Shown: one piece after another, positions 1 to 7,453 of the stretch
How the letters are laid out: the number at the start of each line of letters is the position of its first letter
Numbering within the stretch: position 1 is the first letter of the stretch
Source of the DNA: an uncultured Oscillospiraceae bacterium
GTDB lineage: Bacteria; Bacillota; Clostridia; Oscillospirales; Oscillospiraceae
Reading direction: 5' to 3'
DNA length: 53,394 nt
Assembly: GCA_910588105.1 (NCBI GenBank)
Contig: CAJUQD010000018.1
Coordinates: 1-53,394 of the forward strand
Notes under the pieces: model-generated
Told to the model about the DNA's origin: nothing
The model's database searches: none
Seen by the model: the letters and a program-made list of their open reading frames with translations, nothing else
Translations under genes and position numbers: made by a program

Positions 1-2
1 AC

Positions 3-611
3 GGCAGGCATACCGTCAGGCCAGCATCTTTTTATGCCCTTGTCCAGTGTAGTTCCTTATCAGTACCCACCTGTCTGCGCCGCTCGGAAGTGTGCGGCCT
101 CCGCTGGGACGCGGTGGATATGGAAGCGGGGACGCTCCACATCTGCCACACGGCGGTGAAAGCCAATGGCAGGGTGTTATACTCCGACAGCACCAAGACG
201 GCCACCAGCAACCGGGTACTGCCCCTGACGGCCTCCATGCGGGAGTACCTGGGAAGCGTCAGGGAACGCCAGGAGGAAAACAAGAGGCTGTTTGGCCGGG
301 ACTACACCGACAGCGGGTATATCTGCGTGAAGCCGGACGGCACCCCCATTGACCCGGATTTTGTGACCCACCACTTCCGGCGGGTGCTGGTGGCAAACGA
401 TGTGCCCATTATCCGCTTCCACGACCTGCGGCACAGCGCGGTGAACACGCTCCGCAAGGGTGGCTGCGACGTGAAGGACATTCAAGCATGGCTGGGGCAC
501 AGCGATGTTTCTACCACGCTCAATGTATACGGCCATATCCTCCAGGGCGATATGGTACGGCTGGGGAATGTGGTGGACGCGGCGTTGTTCCAGGCTCCCA
601 AGGCTGGCTGA
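3..611 (+). CDS. Tyrosine recombinase (integrase), 5'-truncated by window edge
   Basis: The frame is open from base 3, so the N-terminal part lies outside the window; 202 codons of the catalytic domain remain. The tyrosine-recombinase residues are visible in order: the first Arg in LRRSE, the beta-hairpin Lys in TKTATSNR, HDLRH, the WLGHSD histidine and the nucleophile Tyr in NVYGH. The protein should cut and rejoin att sites for element integration and excision. Its 3' end runs into a tRNA-derived att site about 120 bp downstream, the usual position for an ICE integrase. A GTG at 90 is an internal codon, not a likely start. The residues just before LRRSE diverge from typical integrases. Confidence 0.9.
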   Translation, partial: GRHTVRPASFYALVQCSSLSVPTCLRRSEVCGLRWDAVDMEAGTLHICHTAVKANGRVLYSDSTKTATSNRVLPLTASMREYLGSVRERQEENKRLFGRDYTDSGYICVKPDGTPIDPDFVTHHFRRVLVANDVPIIRFHDLRHSAVNTLRKGGCDVKDIQAWLGHSDVSTTLNVYGHILQGDMVRLGNVVDAALFQAPKAG

Positions 612-694
612 CGGTTTAGGGAATGCGGGGCCTCCTGCGGGACATCTGCGGGACACACCCAACAGGATGAACTTTTGAACGAGAAAACAATAGA

Positions 695-727
695 AAAACT
701 CCCGAAACCTTACGATTTCGGGAGTTT
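695..727 (-). terminator. Rho-independent terminator of the tRNA-Val remnant
   Basis: AAACTCCCGAAA and TTTCGGGAGTTT form a near-perfect stem around an 8-nt loop. Read on the minus strand, it follows the CCA end of the tRNA remnant directly and continues into TTTTTCTATTG. It therefore looks like the native tRNA terminator, and it can also stop integrase transcripts arriving from the left. Confidence 0.75.
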
Positions 728-730
728 ACA

Positions 731-776
731 TGGTGGAGACTACAGAACTCGAATCTGTGACCTCTTGCGTGTGAAG
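731..776 (-). other. tRNA-Val(CAC) 3' half: attachment (att) site
   Basis: Read on the minus strand, this begins in an anticodon loop (TTCACAC, anticodon CAC) and continues with the 3' anticodon strand GCAAG. It then has a perfect T-arm (ACAGA, loop TTCGAGT, TCTGT) and an acceptor 3' strand ending AGTCTCCACCA. To the right of 776 the sequence stops resembling a tRNA: there is no proper D-arm and only about 67 nt separate the outer GGAGAC and CCA. A 3' tRNA half beside an integrase is the standard footprint of integration into a tRNA gene. The core length cannot be set without the other junction. Confidence 0.75.
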
Positions 777-853
777 GATTTAGTCACAAATGTCTCCAAC
801 CAGTTGCGCCACAACCAATTCCTGATTTCAAATTATTCGGTTTTGCAACATAT

Positions 854-882
854 TTCGCAACAGATCAAAGGGCTATTGCGAA
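854..882. promoter_or_regulatory. Inverted repeat upstream of parA, possible parS/operator
   Basis: TTCGCAA (854-860) and TTGCGAA (876-882) are perfect 7-bp inverted arms, and a related TTGCAACA lies at 843-850. They sit 86-114 bp upstream of the parA start. Partition operons often bind ParB or ParA at such repeats. The role is inferred from position only, and no convincing -35/-10 pair was found here. Confidence 0.35.
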
Positions 883-967
883 TTCCTTGTTTTCCGGTAT
901 ATGAATGCCTTGCGATACAGGCCCAAGGCACCTGGTTTTATACCCATATACGGACAAGGAGGTTAGT

Positions 968-1792
968 ATGACTTCTATTATTTCGATTACAAACTCCAAG
1001 GGTGGTGTAGGTAAAACCACAACTGCCCTTAACTTAGGAATGGCGCTTGTTTCTGAGAAAAAGCGAGTGCTATTGTGCGATAATGATCCCCAGGGCAATC
1101 TCACAGCTTCATTGGGCTATATCCCGGCAGAGCAATCCCGCACCTTGGCGAATCTTCTGCTGGCTGCCATCGACTATCCGGAGGATCTGGAACTGCACCT
1201 TGGCCGCACCATCATACATACGGACAGCGGCCTCGACCTGCTTCCGGCTAACCGCCGGCTGGCTGATGCCACCGCACGGCTTCAAGTGATGCAGCTATCT
1301 CAGTACAATGCCGTGGGCGAGGTAAACCGGGCCTGCGAGAAGGTCATGTCTGTGTTGCTGGAGCAACTGCAAGGCCAATATGATTATATCATAATTGACT
1401 GCGGATTGAAACATGAACTTTTGACCGTCAACGCCTTGGCGGCCTCGGACTACTGCATTATCCCGGTACAGGCTCACTTTCTGGCCAGCGAGGGAATCCC
1501 CGATGTGCTGGAGCTGGTCAAATCGGTGCAGGCCAAATTCAATCCCGACCTCAAAATTGCGGGGATCCTGCTGACTATGTACCAGTCCAGACCCCAGCTG
1601 TGCCAGAGTGTGAAAGCCAGCGTTTTCGAGGTCTACGGCGAGGATTTCCACGTGTTCCAGCGGCCCATCGAATATTCCATCAAAGTGGCGGAATGTCCGG
1701 CAGCAGGGCAGAGTATTTTCGAGTACGCCCCCAAAAACGCCGCCGCCGAATCCTACCGCAGTCTGGCGGAGGAGGTGCTGGCCCTTGGCTAA
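968..1792 (+). CDS. parA: ParA-family partition ATPase
   Basis: This is a 274-residue Walker-type cytoskeletal ATPase that drives segregation of the element together with ParB. The deviant Walker A motif KGGVGKTT is at residues 11-18, a second ATP-binding segment starts LLCDNDPQGN, and DYIIIDC is the Walker B strand. The start at 968 is preceded by AAGGAGG at 956-962; an in-frame upstream start at 905 lacks such a site. The stretch after Walker B reads DCGLKHELLTVNAL where most relatives have DCPPSLGLLTINAL, an unusual substitution. The gene overlaps parB by 8 bp. It sits immediately inside the att site, a common location for ICE partition genes. Confidence 0.93.
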   Translation: MTSIISITNSKGGVGKTTTALNLGMALVSEKKRVLLCDNDPQGNLTASLGYIPAEQSRTLANLLLAAIDYPEDLELHLGRTIIHTDSGLDLLPANRRLADATARLQVMQLSQYNAVGEVNRACEKVMSVLLEQLQGQYDYIIIDCGLKHELLTVNALAASDYCIIPVQAHFLASEGIPDVLELVKSVQAKFNPDLKIAGILLTMYQSRPQLCQSVKASVFEVYGEDFHVFQRPIEYSIKVAECPAAGQSIFEYAPKNAAAESYRSLAEEVLALG

Positions 1793-2765
1793 AAAGGTGA
1801 TGGATGATCTGCTGAAGCGCCGGATGTCCGCTACCCAGCAGGCATCCGAGCTTCAAGTGGGTGAGGAAGCATATGCGGTGTTAACGCAAGTAAGGACGAC
1901 CACACCTGCTGTCGTCATCTGCGACCTGCCTATGGACAAGCTGGATTCCTTTTTCACCACTGATATAGGCTTTCGACCCTATCCCCCCGCCAAACTGGAA
2001 GCTTTTGCTCAACAACTGGCGGAGGAAGGGCTGTTTGAGCGGATCATTGTCCGTCCCATCCCAAACACAGACCGCTATGAAATCTTGGCTGGTCATAACC
2101 GGGTGGCGGCAGGTAAACTGAACGGCTGGGCCACAATCCCCGCCCAGATCGTGGAGGTGGATGATGCCCGTGCAGTTGTGATAGCCACGGCCACAAATCT
2201 TCTCCGGCGGAATGAGCTGACAATTATCGAACGTGGCAAGGCATACAGGGCTCTGTTGGAGGCCAAGCGGAAACAGGGATATCGCTCGGATATAACTTCT
2301 GGCGACAATCGCCAGAAGTTCCTTGCCCGGGAGGTAGTAGCCCAATTCTTCGGCGTCACGGAGTACGAGATCCGCAAGGCGGTCAAGCTCACCTGCCTCA
2401 TCCCGGAACTGGCCAGCATCCTGGAGACAGCCCCGAAGCAGCTGAACCTGGCCTGCGCCGATATGATAGCGGACTATGACCCGGAATCCCAGCAGGCGTT
2501 CATTGAGATGTGCCGCAATGAGAGTTATCCGCTCAACAAGGCCGCTATGAAGTATATCGCATCCAAGTGTCCGCCCCCTTCCGCCAAGCGCCAGGATATG
2601 TACGAGGCATGGAGGGAGGCTCGGGCGCGGGCCGAAAAGCGCCTGGCCGCCCCACCCAAGAAGATATCCTTTGACCGCAAGCAGTTCGCTCCCTATTTGG
2701 ACGGACGCAGCGACAAGGAAATTGAGGCCCTGTTTCTGGAGTTCTTGCGGGAGCGGGTGAGATAA
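1785..2765 (+). CDS. parB: ParB/Spo0J-family partition protein
   Basis: This is a 326-residue DNA-binding partition protein, translationally coupled to parA. The TTG start at 1785 lies 8 bp inside parA and follows GGAGGAGG at 1768-1775; an ATG five codons on is an alternative. The N-terminal ParB nuclease-like fold spans about residues 60-130 with LAGHNRVAAGKLNGW, the GxHR-type motif. A helix-turn-helix region follows (AREVVAQFFGVTEYEIRKA). The charged C-terminus probably dimerises. It would load onto a centromere-like site, possibly the repeats at 854-882. A second ParB-type protein is encoded at 3387-4256. Confidence 0.9.
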   Translation: MAKKVMDDLLKRRMSATQQASELQVGEEAYAVLTQVRTTTPAVVICDLPMDKLDSFFTTDIGFRPYPPAKLEAFAQQLAEEGLFERIIVRPIPNTDRYEILAGHNRVAAGKLNGWATIPAQIVEVDDARAVVIATATNLLRRNELTIIERGKAYRALLEAKRKQGYRSDITSGDNRQKFLAREVVAQFFGVTEYEIRKAVKLTCLIPELASILETAPKQLNLACADMIADYDPESQQAFIEMCRNESYPLNKAAMKYIASKCPPPSAKRQDMYEAWREARARAEKRLAAPPKKISFDRKQFAPYLDGRSDKEIEALFLEFLRERVR

Positions 2766-2802
2766 TGTATAATATCAAAAACAAGTGCTCGGGGGTATTG
2801 CT

Positions 2803-3265
2803 ATGAGCGAACAGGACAAGATTCAATTATTTGAGGATCAGCCAATCCGAACAGCGTGGGATGCAGAACAGGAAGAATGGTTCTTTTCCATAGTAGATGT
2901 GGTGGGCGTATTAACAGGCCAGCCGACGCAGCGCAATGCCAGTATCTATTGGGCTGTACTGAAAAAGCGGCTAAAGGATGAAGGTGCAGATCAGCTGCTT
3001 ACAAATTGTAAGCAGCTGAAATTAAAATCTCCGAAAACCTGCGGGACAATATAAGCACCACTGAGCTCATTCTAAATATGCTGGCGGAAAACTCTACCAA
3101 GGAAATCTCCAAGAGGGACAACCGGAGGGTTTTGAAGAAAATCGTGAAGTGGCACAGCGGGGCGGCGGGGTCGCCCACATTGCCCGTCAGGCGTTAGAGA
3201 GTGAAACGGGAGCGCCAGTGAATGCCATGCAGTTGAATACCGTAGTCACCAATATGATCGAGTAG
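2803..3265 (+). pseudogene. Decayed BRO-family / DinD-like gene
   Basis: The first about 80 codons read as a Bro-N domain (QLFEDQPIRTAWD, EEWFFSIVDVVGVLTG, YWAVLKKRLK, LLTNCKQLKLK). They then hit a stop at 3052-3054. From about 3029 a second frame carries SENLRDNISTTELILNMLAE and KEISK, and a further shift near 3120 restores EGFEENREVAQRGGGVAHIA and ETGAPVNAMQLN up to a TAG at 3263-3265. Intact BRO/DinD-like proteins have a long middle section that is missing here. The gene therefore has an internal deletion plus at least two frame changes. The ATG at 2803 follows a GGGGG ribosome site. Confidence 0.8.
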
Positions 3266-3331
3266 GTGGCCGAATCTCAGCCGGATGATCCGAAGGAATC
3301 AGACAACTAACAATCAAAAAATACTGAAGGG

Positions 3332-3366
3332 AAAAAGCTTGACGCCGCGAGGCGTCAGGCTTTTCT
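3332..3366 (+). terminator. Intrinsic terminator in the parB2 leader
   Basis: AAGCTTGACGCC and GGCGTCAGGCTT pair around a GCGA tetraloop and are followed by TTTTCTTTT. The hairpin ends only 20 nt before the ATG of the second parB gene. It may end transcription from the decayed bro gene or act as a leader attenuator; two other genes in this window have the same arrangement. Confidence 0.8.
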
Positions 3367-3386
3367 TTTGCCCTGGAGGTGGCCCT

Positions 3387-4256
3387 ATGCGTATTCCCAT
3401 CAGCGAAATCAAGGTAAACCCCGGGCGGCGGGAGACTGCGCCGGTCGATGTCCGGGAACTGGCGGACAGCATTGCCGAGATCGGCCTGCTCAACCCCGTC
3501 ACAGTCAGTCAAAGCCGAACCCTCATCGCCGGGCTCCACCGGCTGGAGGCCGTCAAGCTGCTGGGATGGACGGAAATCGAGTGCGTTGTCAGCAGCCTGG
3601 AGGGCCTGCGGGCCGAACTGGCGGAGATCGACGAAAACTTTGTCCGTAGCGATCTTACCCCTTTGGAGTTCGGTGAGCTGCTTCTGCGCCGGAAGGAGAT
3701 CTACGAAGCCCTCCACCCGGAATCAAAAAACGGGGGTGACCGCAGAAGCGAAGGAATCAGAACGTCAAATTGTCGTTCTGATTCTGTAAGTTCCTTTGCC
3801 CAGGACACCGCCGAGAAGCTGGGCGTTGGTCGCCGCACAGTGGAGCGCCAGGTGCAGATTGCAAAAAACCTAACTTCCGAGACAAAGGACATCCTCCGGG
3901 AAGCGGATATGCCGGTCACCCGGAAGCAGGCCCTGGCCCTCTCCCGGCTGGCGCCGGGCCCCCAGGCGGAGGCCGCCGCCCTGCTGGCCGCCGGGGAGAT
4001 CCAGTCGGTGGAGGAGTACGCGCCTCCGGTTCGGGCGGGGCCTGTCCCGCAACCCGGCCCTGTGCTGACCCCGGATGCTTTGGCCGCTGAAGCGTCACAG
4101 TTCGCGCAGGTGCTCCAACGGACAGCCCAGCGGTGCCGCCCGGAAGCATTTGCCCAGTTGACGCCGCCCCAGCTCAGCACCCTCCGGCGGCAGATGGGCA
4201 GCGCCCGCGAGGCCGTAGAAAAATTTGAAAAGCTATTGGAGATGAACACGAAATGA
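3387..4256 (+). CDS. ParB-like nuclease-domain protein (second copy)
   Basis: This 289-residue protein starts at the ATG behind TGGAGGTGG (3374-3382), just past the leader hairpin. Residues 1-100 form a ParB N-terminal domain (IPISEIKVNPGRR, LADSIAEIGLLNPVTV, IAGLHRLEAVKLLGW). A helix-turn-helix follows around residues 145-175 (TAEKLGVGRRTVERQVQIAK). The C-terminal third is Ala/Pro-rich and ends in a predicted helix. No ParA is next to it, so it may be an element-specific regulator or accessory partition protein and not part of a second par locus. It overlaps the next gene by 4 bp (ATGA), which marks an operon. Confidence 0.85.
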   Translation: MRIPISEIKVNPGRRETAPVDVRELADSIAEIGLLNPVTVSQSRTLIAGLHRLEAVKLLGWTEIECVVSSLEGLRAELAEIDENFVRSDLTPLEFGELLLRRKEIYEALHPESKNGGDRRSEGIRTSNCRSDSVSSFAQDTAEKLGVGRRTVERQVQIAKNLTSETKDILREADMPVTRKQALALSRLAPGPQAEAAALLAAGEIQSVEEYAPPVRAGPVPQPGPVLTPDALAAEASQFAQVLQRTAQRCRPEAFAQLTPPQLSTLRRQMGSAREAVEKFEKLLEMNTK

Positions 4257-4645
4257 GAAATGACCGAACCTCCCGCAGCCCCTTTGACAGCTCGGCGCTG
4301 GATCGCCTGCGCCGGATGGGGCTGGCCACAGCGGACGGCTCGGTGGAGCGGGACGCCATGGCGGTGTTCTGCTGCATCTTCGCCGGCCAGTTCTATGACG
4401 ACCTGTGCGACTACCATCAGGACGATGCCCAAGCGATCAGGGCCGCTGTCACCCCCCTGGTGGATGGCGCGGACACCGGCGATCCCCAGGGGAAGTTCCT
4501 GATGATCTGCCTGCAATACGACAGCATCTACCGCACCCTGCCCGACCCGGTTTGGTGGCTCAGCGGCAGTCCGGCCTTTGCCGAGGCGTTCGCGGACGGC
4601 TTTCTGGCCCACTTGAAACGGCTGAATGAGATGACAGGAGGTTAA
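4253..4645 (+). CDS. Hypothetical ICE protein (130 aa)
   Basis: I do not recognise this family. The start overlaps the parB2 stop by ATGA and GAGATG precedes it, so the gene is translationally coupled. The protein is acidic and probably soluble and helical, with aromatic stretches (FAGQFYDDLCDYHQDD, LPDPVWWLSG). No membrane segment, signal peptide or metal cluster is visible. It lies between a ParB-like protein and a small acetyltransferase-like protein in one transcription unit, so a role in element maintenance is plausible but unproven. Confidence 0.75.
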   Translation: MRNDRTSRSPFDSSALDRLRRMGLATADGSVERDAMAVFCCIFAGQFYDDLCDYHQDDAQAIRAAVTPLVDGADTGDPQGKFLMICLQYDSIYRTLPDPVWWLSGSPAFAEAFADGFLAHLKRLNEMTGG

Positions 4646-4650
4646 GCCCG

Positions 4651-5085
4651 ATGGCACAGGACAACACGATTTATATTGTCCCGGCCTCGCTGCAAGAGGC
4701 AAACGACTATTTGGCGGAGCACATCCGTCAGTACCGGCCCATGCACGGCTGCAAATTCTCCGTGGGGTGCGCCCTGGACGGAGAGCTGGTGGGCGCGGCC
4801 ATCGTGGGCCGCTGCCGGGACGACAGCCAGGCCCTGCAAATTGACCGCATTTACACCACCGGGGGCCGAACCGCCTATGGGATGCTCTACGGCGCGGCGG
4901 CCCGGGCGGCCCAGGCCCTGGGCTACTGGCGGATCATCGCCTTCCTACCGGCGGACAGGCCGGATTCCGCCCTGCGTGCGGCGGGATGGGCCCGTGCCGA
5001 CCCTGTGTATACCGGCAGGAAGCGGGCATCGAAAATCCTGCGCTATGAACGGCTGCTGATGACGCGCCGCCGGTGGAGGAGGTGA
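4651..5085 (+). CDS. XF1762-like / GNAT-fold small protein
   Basis: This 144-residue protein resembles the XF1762 family found in phages and conjugative elements, which has an acetyltransferase-like fold. Supporting features are the N-terminal IVPASLQEANDYLAEHIR, the substrate-pocket-like HGCKFSVGCALDGELVGAA, then LQIDRIYTTG and YGAAARAAQALGY. Catalytic activity has not been established for this family as far as I know. AGGAGG (4637-4642) sits before the ATG. The C-terminus is very basic (LMTRRRWRR). It is part of the operon that starts at the second parB. Confidence 0.7.
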   Translation: MAQDNTIYIVPASLQEANDYLAEHIRQYRPMHGCKFSVGCALDGELVGAAIVGRCRDDSQALQIDRIYTTGGRTAYGMLYGAAARAAQALGYWRIIAFLPADRPDSALRAAGWARADPVYTGRKRASKILRYERLLMTRRRWRR

Positions 5086-5089
5086 GATC

Positions 5090-5482
5090 ATGAAGGGTAT
5101 CAAAGTCTATACACCCCCGGAGCGGGCCGCGCCCGTGGCCCAGTTCATCGACGGCCTGGAGCCCCGGCTGCGGGAAAAGCTGATCCGTCAGCTCATCGTC
5201 CTGCCCACCACACCGCGGGCCAACCTCCGGGAGCCCCACTACAAGCATTTCACCCTGGAGCGGTACCGGGAGCTCTACGAGCTGCGCGAGCGGGGCCGTG
5301 TGTTGGTGCGGGTCATCTTCACCATCCGGCCCAATGGGGAGGTCATTCTGCTCCATGGCTTCATCAAGCGGCAGAGCCGGGACACCATGCAGGCCCTGGA
5401 GCAGTCCCTCAACATCCTGGCCCGGCTGCGGGAGCGGCCGGAGCTGGCAATAGAGTACATCGTGAAGGAGGAAAAGCCGTGA
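5090..5482 (+). CDS. HigB/RelE-like (Gp49-type) toxin homologue
   Basis: This 130-residue protein has the fold signature of phage Gp49/HigB-type mRNA-interferase toxins: a helical start, then KHFTLERYRELYELRERG, the beta-strand pair VLVRVIFTI and EVILLHGFIKR, and a C-terminal helix. Family members usually cleave ribosome-associated mRNA and are held in check by an adjacent helix-turn-helix antitoxin. No such antitoxin is encoded beside it. The next gene downstream is a secreted protein and the upstream one is XF1762-like. A GGAGGTGA site precedes the ATG. It may be an orphan or have a distant partner. Confidence 0.7.
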   Translation: MKGIKVYTPPERAAPVAQFIDGLEPRLREKLIRQLIVLPTTPRANLREPHYKHFTLERYRELYELRERGRVLVRVIFTIRPNGEVILLHGFIKRQSRDTMQALEQSLNILARLRERPELAIEYIVKEEKP

Positions 5483-5569
5483 ACCGACATACGCCCATTC
5501 GCGGGCCCCCCGTGGGGGTGCGCCCGGATATCCCAGCACCCAATTTGACGAAAGGAGTATTTGAACCCA

Positions 5570-6499
5570 ATGAAAAAGATTTGCCTTTGCCTGCTGCTGA
5601 CGGCGGCGCTGACCATGAGCGCCAGCGCCCTGGAGGTGCCCACCAATACGGTGGTGCAGAACCTCAACGGCAGCCAGCAGGTGGTCAAGACCTACACCGT
5701 TTCCCCCGAGGTGGATGCCCAGACGCTGATCGAGGAGCCCTTCCAGCTGGAGGGCTTTCTCTATACCTACGCGGACATCGTGAAGCAGGACAACCGGGTG
5801 GCCGAGCGCCAGTCCCACACCGAGACGGTGACGGTGGAGACAGCTAAGAAAAACCTGGACGTGATCCTGGAGCAGCTGGCCCCCACCATGGAGTATGACG
5901 ACGGCACCTGGGCGGGCACCCTGGCCCTGGATCACACCAGCATCAGCACACAGGCGGCGGGCTACACCACCGGCAGCAGTACGGTGACCGCCACCAAGAC
6001 CATCGGCCCGCTGGACCGCAACGATATGTCCTATGTCCCGGCGACCACGACAAAGAACGGGGTGACGCTGAACCTGTCCAACGTGGAGTGGCAGGTCATC
6101 GGCGCCGATGTGGTGGGGGATGTGATGGCGCCCTGTTCCTACCAGGCGGTGGCCACCTACAGCGGCAAGAGCTACTACAAAGCCGCTACCGGGTACGTCA
6201 CCACCGCCAACTATGTGGGTGAGGTCACCCACGAGGGGGTGGAGAGCGTCACCTACCAGGTGACCTACCTGGGCGAGGAGTATGAGCCGGAACCCAGCCA
6301 TGCCCCCGAGGAGGGGCAGCCCAACCTGCTCCAGCGGGTGGTGTCCTCCCCCAATTTCCTGCGCAATGTGCTGGGCGGCGCGGGCGTCATCACGGCGGTG
6401 GTGCTGACGGTGCTGCTGATCCTGTCCCGCCGGGAGGTCAAGTCGCTGCGCTCCGAGGACGGGGAAACTGATGACGAACAGGAGGAAAGCGGAACATGA
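5570..6499 (+). CDS. Secreted, C-terminally membrane-anchored protein
   Basis: Starting at the ATG at 5570, this 309-residue protein has a clear signal peptide (MKKICLCLLLTAALTMSASA, cleavage near residue 20). A Thr/Val-rich extracellular body follows. A single C-terminal membrane helix (about residues 262-285, GGAGVITAVVLTVLLIL) is followed by the charged tail SRREVKSLRSED. A TTG nine bases upstream is only 4 nt from the AAAGGAG site and less likely. There is no LPXTG motif. The 3' end overlaps the sortase start by ATGA, so the two are made together. It could be an anchor or partner for the sortase and adhesin. The family is not recognised. Confidence 0.8.
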   Translation: MKKICLCLLLTAALTMSASALEVPTNTVVQNLNGSQQVVKTYTVSPEVDAQTLIEEPFQLEGFLYTYADIVKQDNRVAERQSHTETVTVETAKKNLDVILEQLAPTMEYDDGTWAGTLALDHTSISTQAAGYTTGSSTVTATKTIGPLDRNDMSYVPATTTKNGVTLNLSNVEWQVIGADVVGDVMAPCSYQAVATYSGKSYYKAATGYVTTANYVGEVTHEGVESVTYQVTYLGEEYEPEPSHAPEEGQPNLLQRVVSSPNFLRNVLGGAGVITAVVLTVLLILSRREVKSLRSEDGETDDEQEESGT

Positions 6500-7311
6500 A
6501 AAAGATGAGAAACCTGCTGGGGCTGGCCCTGGCGGCGGGGGCGGCGCTGTCCCTGACGGCACCGGCCTTTGCTTCGGATTACAGCTTTGCGACCACCGCG
6601 CCCCAGGACTACTACGGCAGCACCAGCTACGAGGACGTGTACGGCTCCCAGTACAACTACGGCGGCAGGAACGCCGTGGATTACAAGGTGCCCGAACTGG
6701 AGTATGGCCGCATGAGCACCACCCAGACGGGCATCATGGAGCGCACCATCCTGCCTGGGCTCCAGGGGGCTGTGGTGAGCGACTCCGGCAGCTACGGGAT
6801 CGGCGGCGGGGGCGGCGGCCCCCTTACCGAGCTTGTCATCGACGGCACCGGCGGTTCCGGGCCGGTCACCACCACGCCCGTCATCCAGCAGCCCGGTTAC
6901 ACCAGCGTGTCCGGCATGGCCTACAAGGACGGCAGCATCGGCACGGTGAAGATCCCCAAGCTGGGCATCAGCGTAAAAGTCTGGGAGGGCGAGACCACCG
7001 CCAGCATGGCCAAGGGCCTGGGCCACTACAGCTCCACCTCCGGCTGGCTGGGGAACGTGGGCGTGTGTGGGCACAACCGGGGGGCCCGGTATAATATCGG
7101 CGCCATCAAAGATCTCAAGCCGGGCGATATCATCACCTATACCACCGTCTACGGCACCCGCACCTATCAAGTGACTATGGTGAAGACCATCGCCAACAAC
7201 GACTGGAGTTATCTCCAGGGGACGGTGGACAACCGCATCACCCTTACCACCTGTCTGGCCAACCAGCCCGCAAAAAGAATTTGCGTGCAAGCCGTGGAGA
7301 AAAGTGCCTGA
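6496..7311 (+). CDS. Sortase (class D-like), secreted
   Basis: This is a 271-residue transpeptidase expected outside the membrane. It has an N-terminal signal/anchor segment (LLGLALAAGAALSLTAPAFA), a long Tyr/Gly-rich linker up to about residue 140, and a sortase barrel starting GTVKIPKLGISVKVWEG. The catalytic triad is visible: His193 in CGHNRG, Cys253 in TLTTC and Arg261 in AKRIC. The TLTTC context fits class D/E-type sortases. Its probable substrate is the adhesin at 8688-14423, which carries LPQTG. The gene overlaps the preceding membrane protein by 4 bp. The last residues are short and basic, with no second membrane helix. Confidence 0.88.
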   Translation: MKKMRNLLGLALAAGAALSLTAPAFASDYSFATTAPQDYYGSTSYEDVYGSQYNYGGRNAVDYKVPELEYGRMSTTQTGIMERTILPGLQGAVVSDSGSYGIGGGGGGPLTELVIDGTGGSGPVTTTPVIQQPGYTSVSGMAYKDGSIGTVKIPKLGISVKVWEGETTASMAKGLGHYSSTSGWLGNVGVCGHNRGARYNIGAIKDLKPGDIITYTTVYGTRTYQVTMVKTIANNDWSYLQGTVDNRITLTTCLANQPAKRICVQAVEKSA

Positions 7312-7388
7312 AAAACTCTGAATCTGCAAAAATGGAGAAGGTGAGAACGCTAAATCAATTTATCGGCGCAGGGAAATAAAATAATCCT

Positions 7389-7417
7389 TTGACAATTCCG
7401 CCGCGTGGGATTATGCT
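7389..7417 (+). promoter_or_regulatory. Sigma-A-type promoter for the SLH gene
   Basis: TTGACA (7389-7394), a 17-bp spacer and TATGCT (7412-7417) form a good vegetative promoter 37 bp upstream of the SLH gene start, after a 140-bp gap with no other gene. It makes the SLH gene separately transcribed from the sortase operon. Confidence 0.75.
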
Positions 7418-7453
7418 CGAATCAGAAAAGAAACGGTAAAGGAGCGTGAGACC

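Noticed and set aside
731..820. A complete functional tRNA gene at the att site
   Set aside because: Only the anticodon loop, T-arm and acceptor 3' strand are present; the D-arm and 5' half do not fold and the outer GGAGAC to CCA distance is about 67 nt.
675..971. 98-codon plus-strand frame across the tRNA remnant
   Set aside because: It translates the antisense of tRNA sequence and the parA leader; no ribosome site and no protein-like pattern.
4934..6562. 542-codon minus-strand frame opposite the toxin and membrane-protein genes
   Set aside because: It is the shadow of high-GC plus-strand codons; the His/Gly/Pro-rich composition is not protein-like and the opposite genes have signal peptides and ribosome sites.
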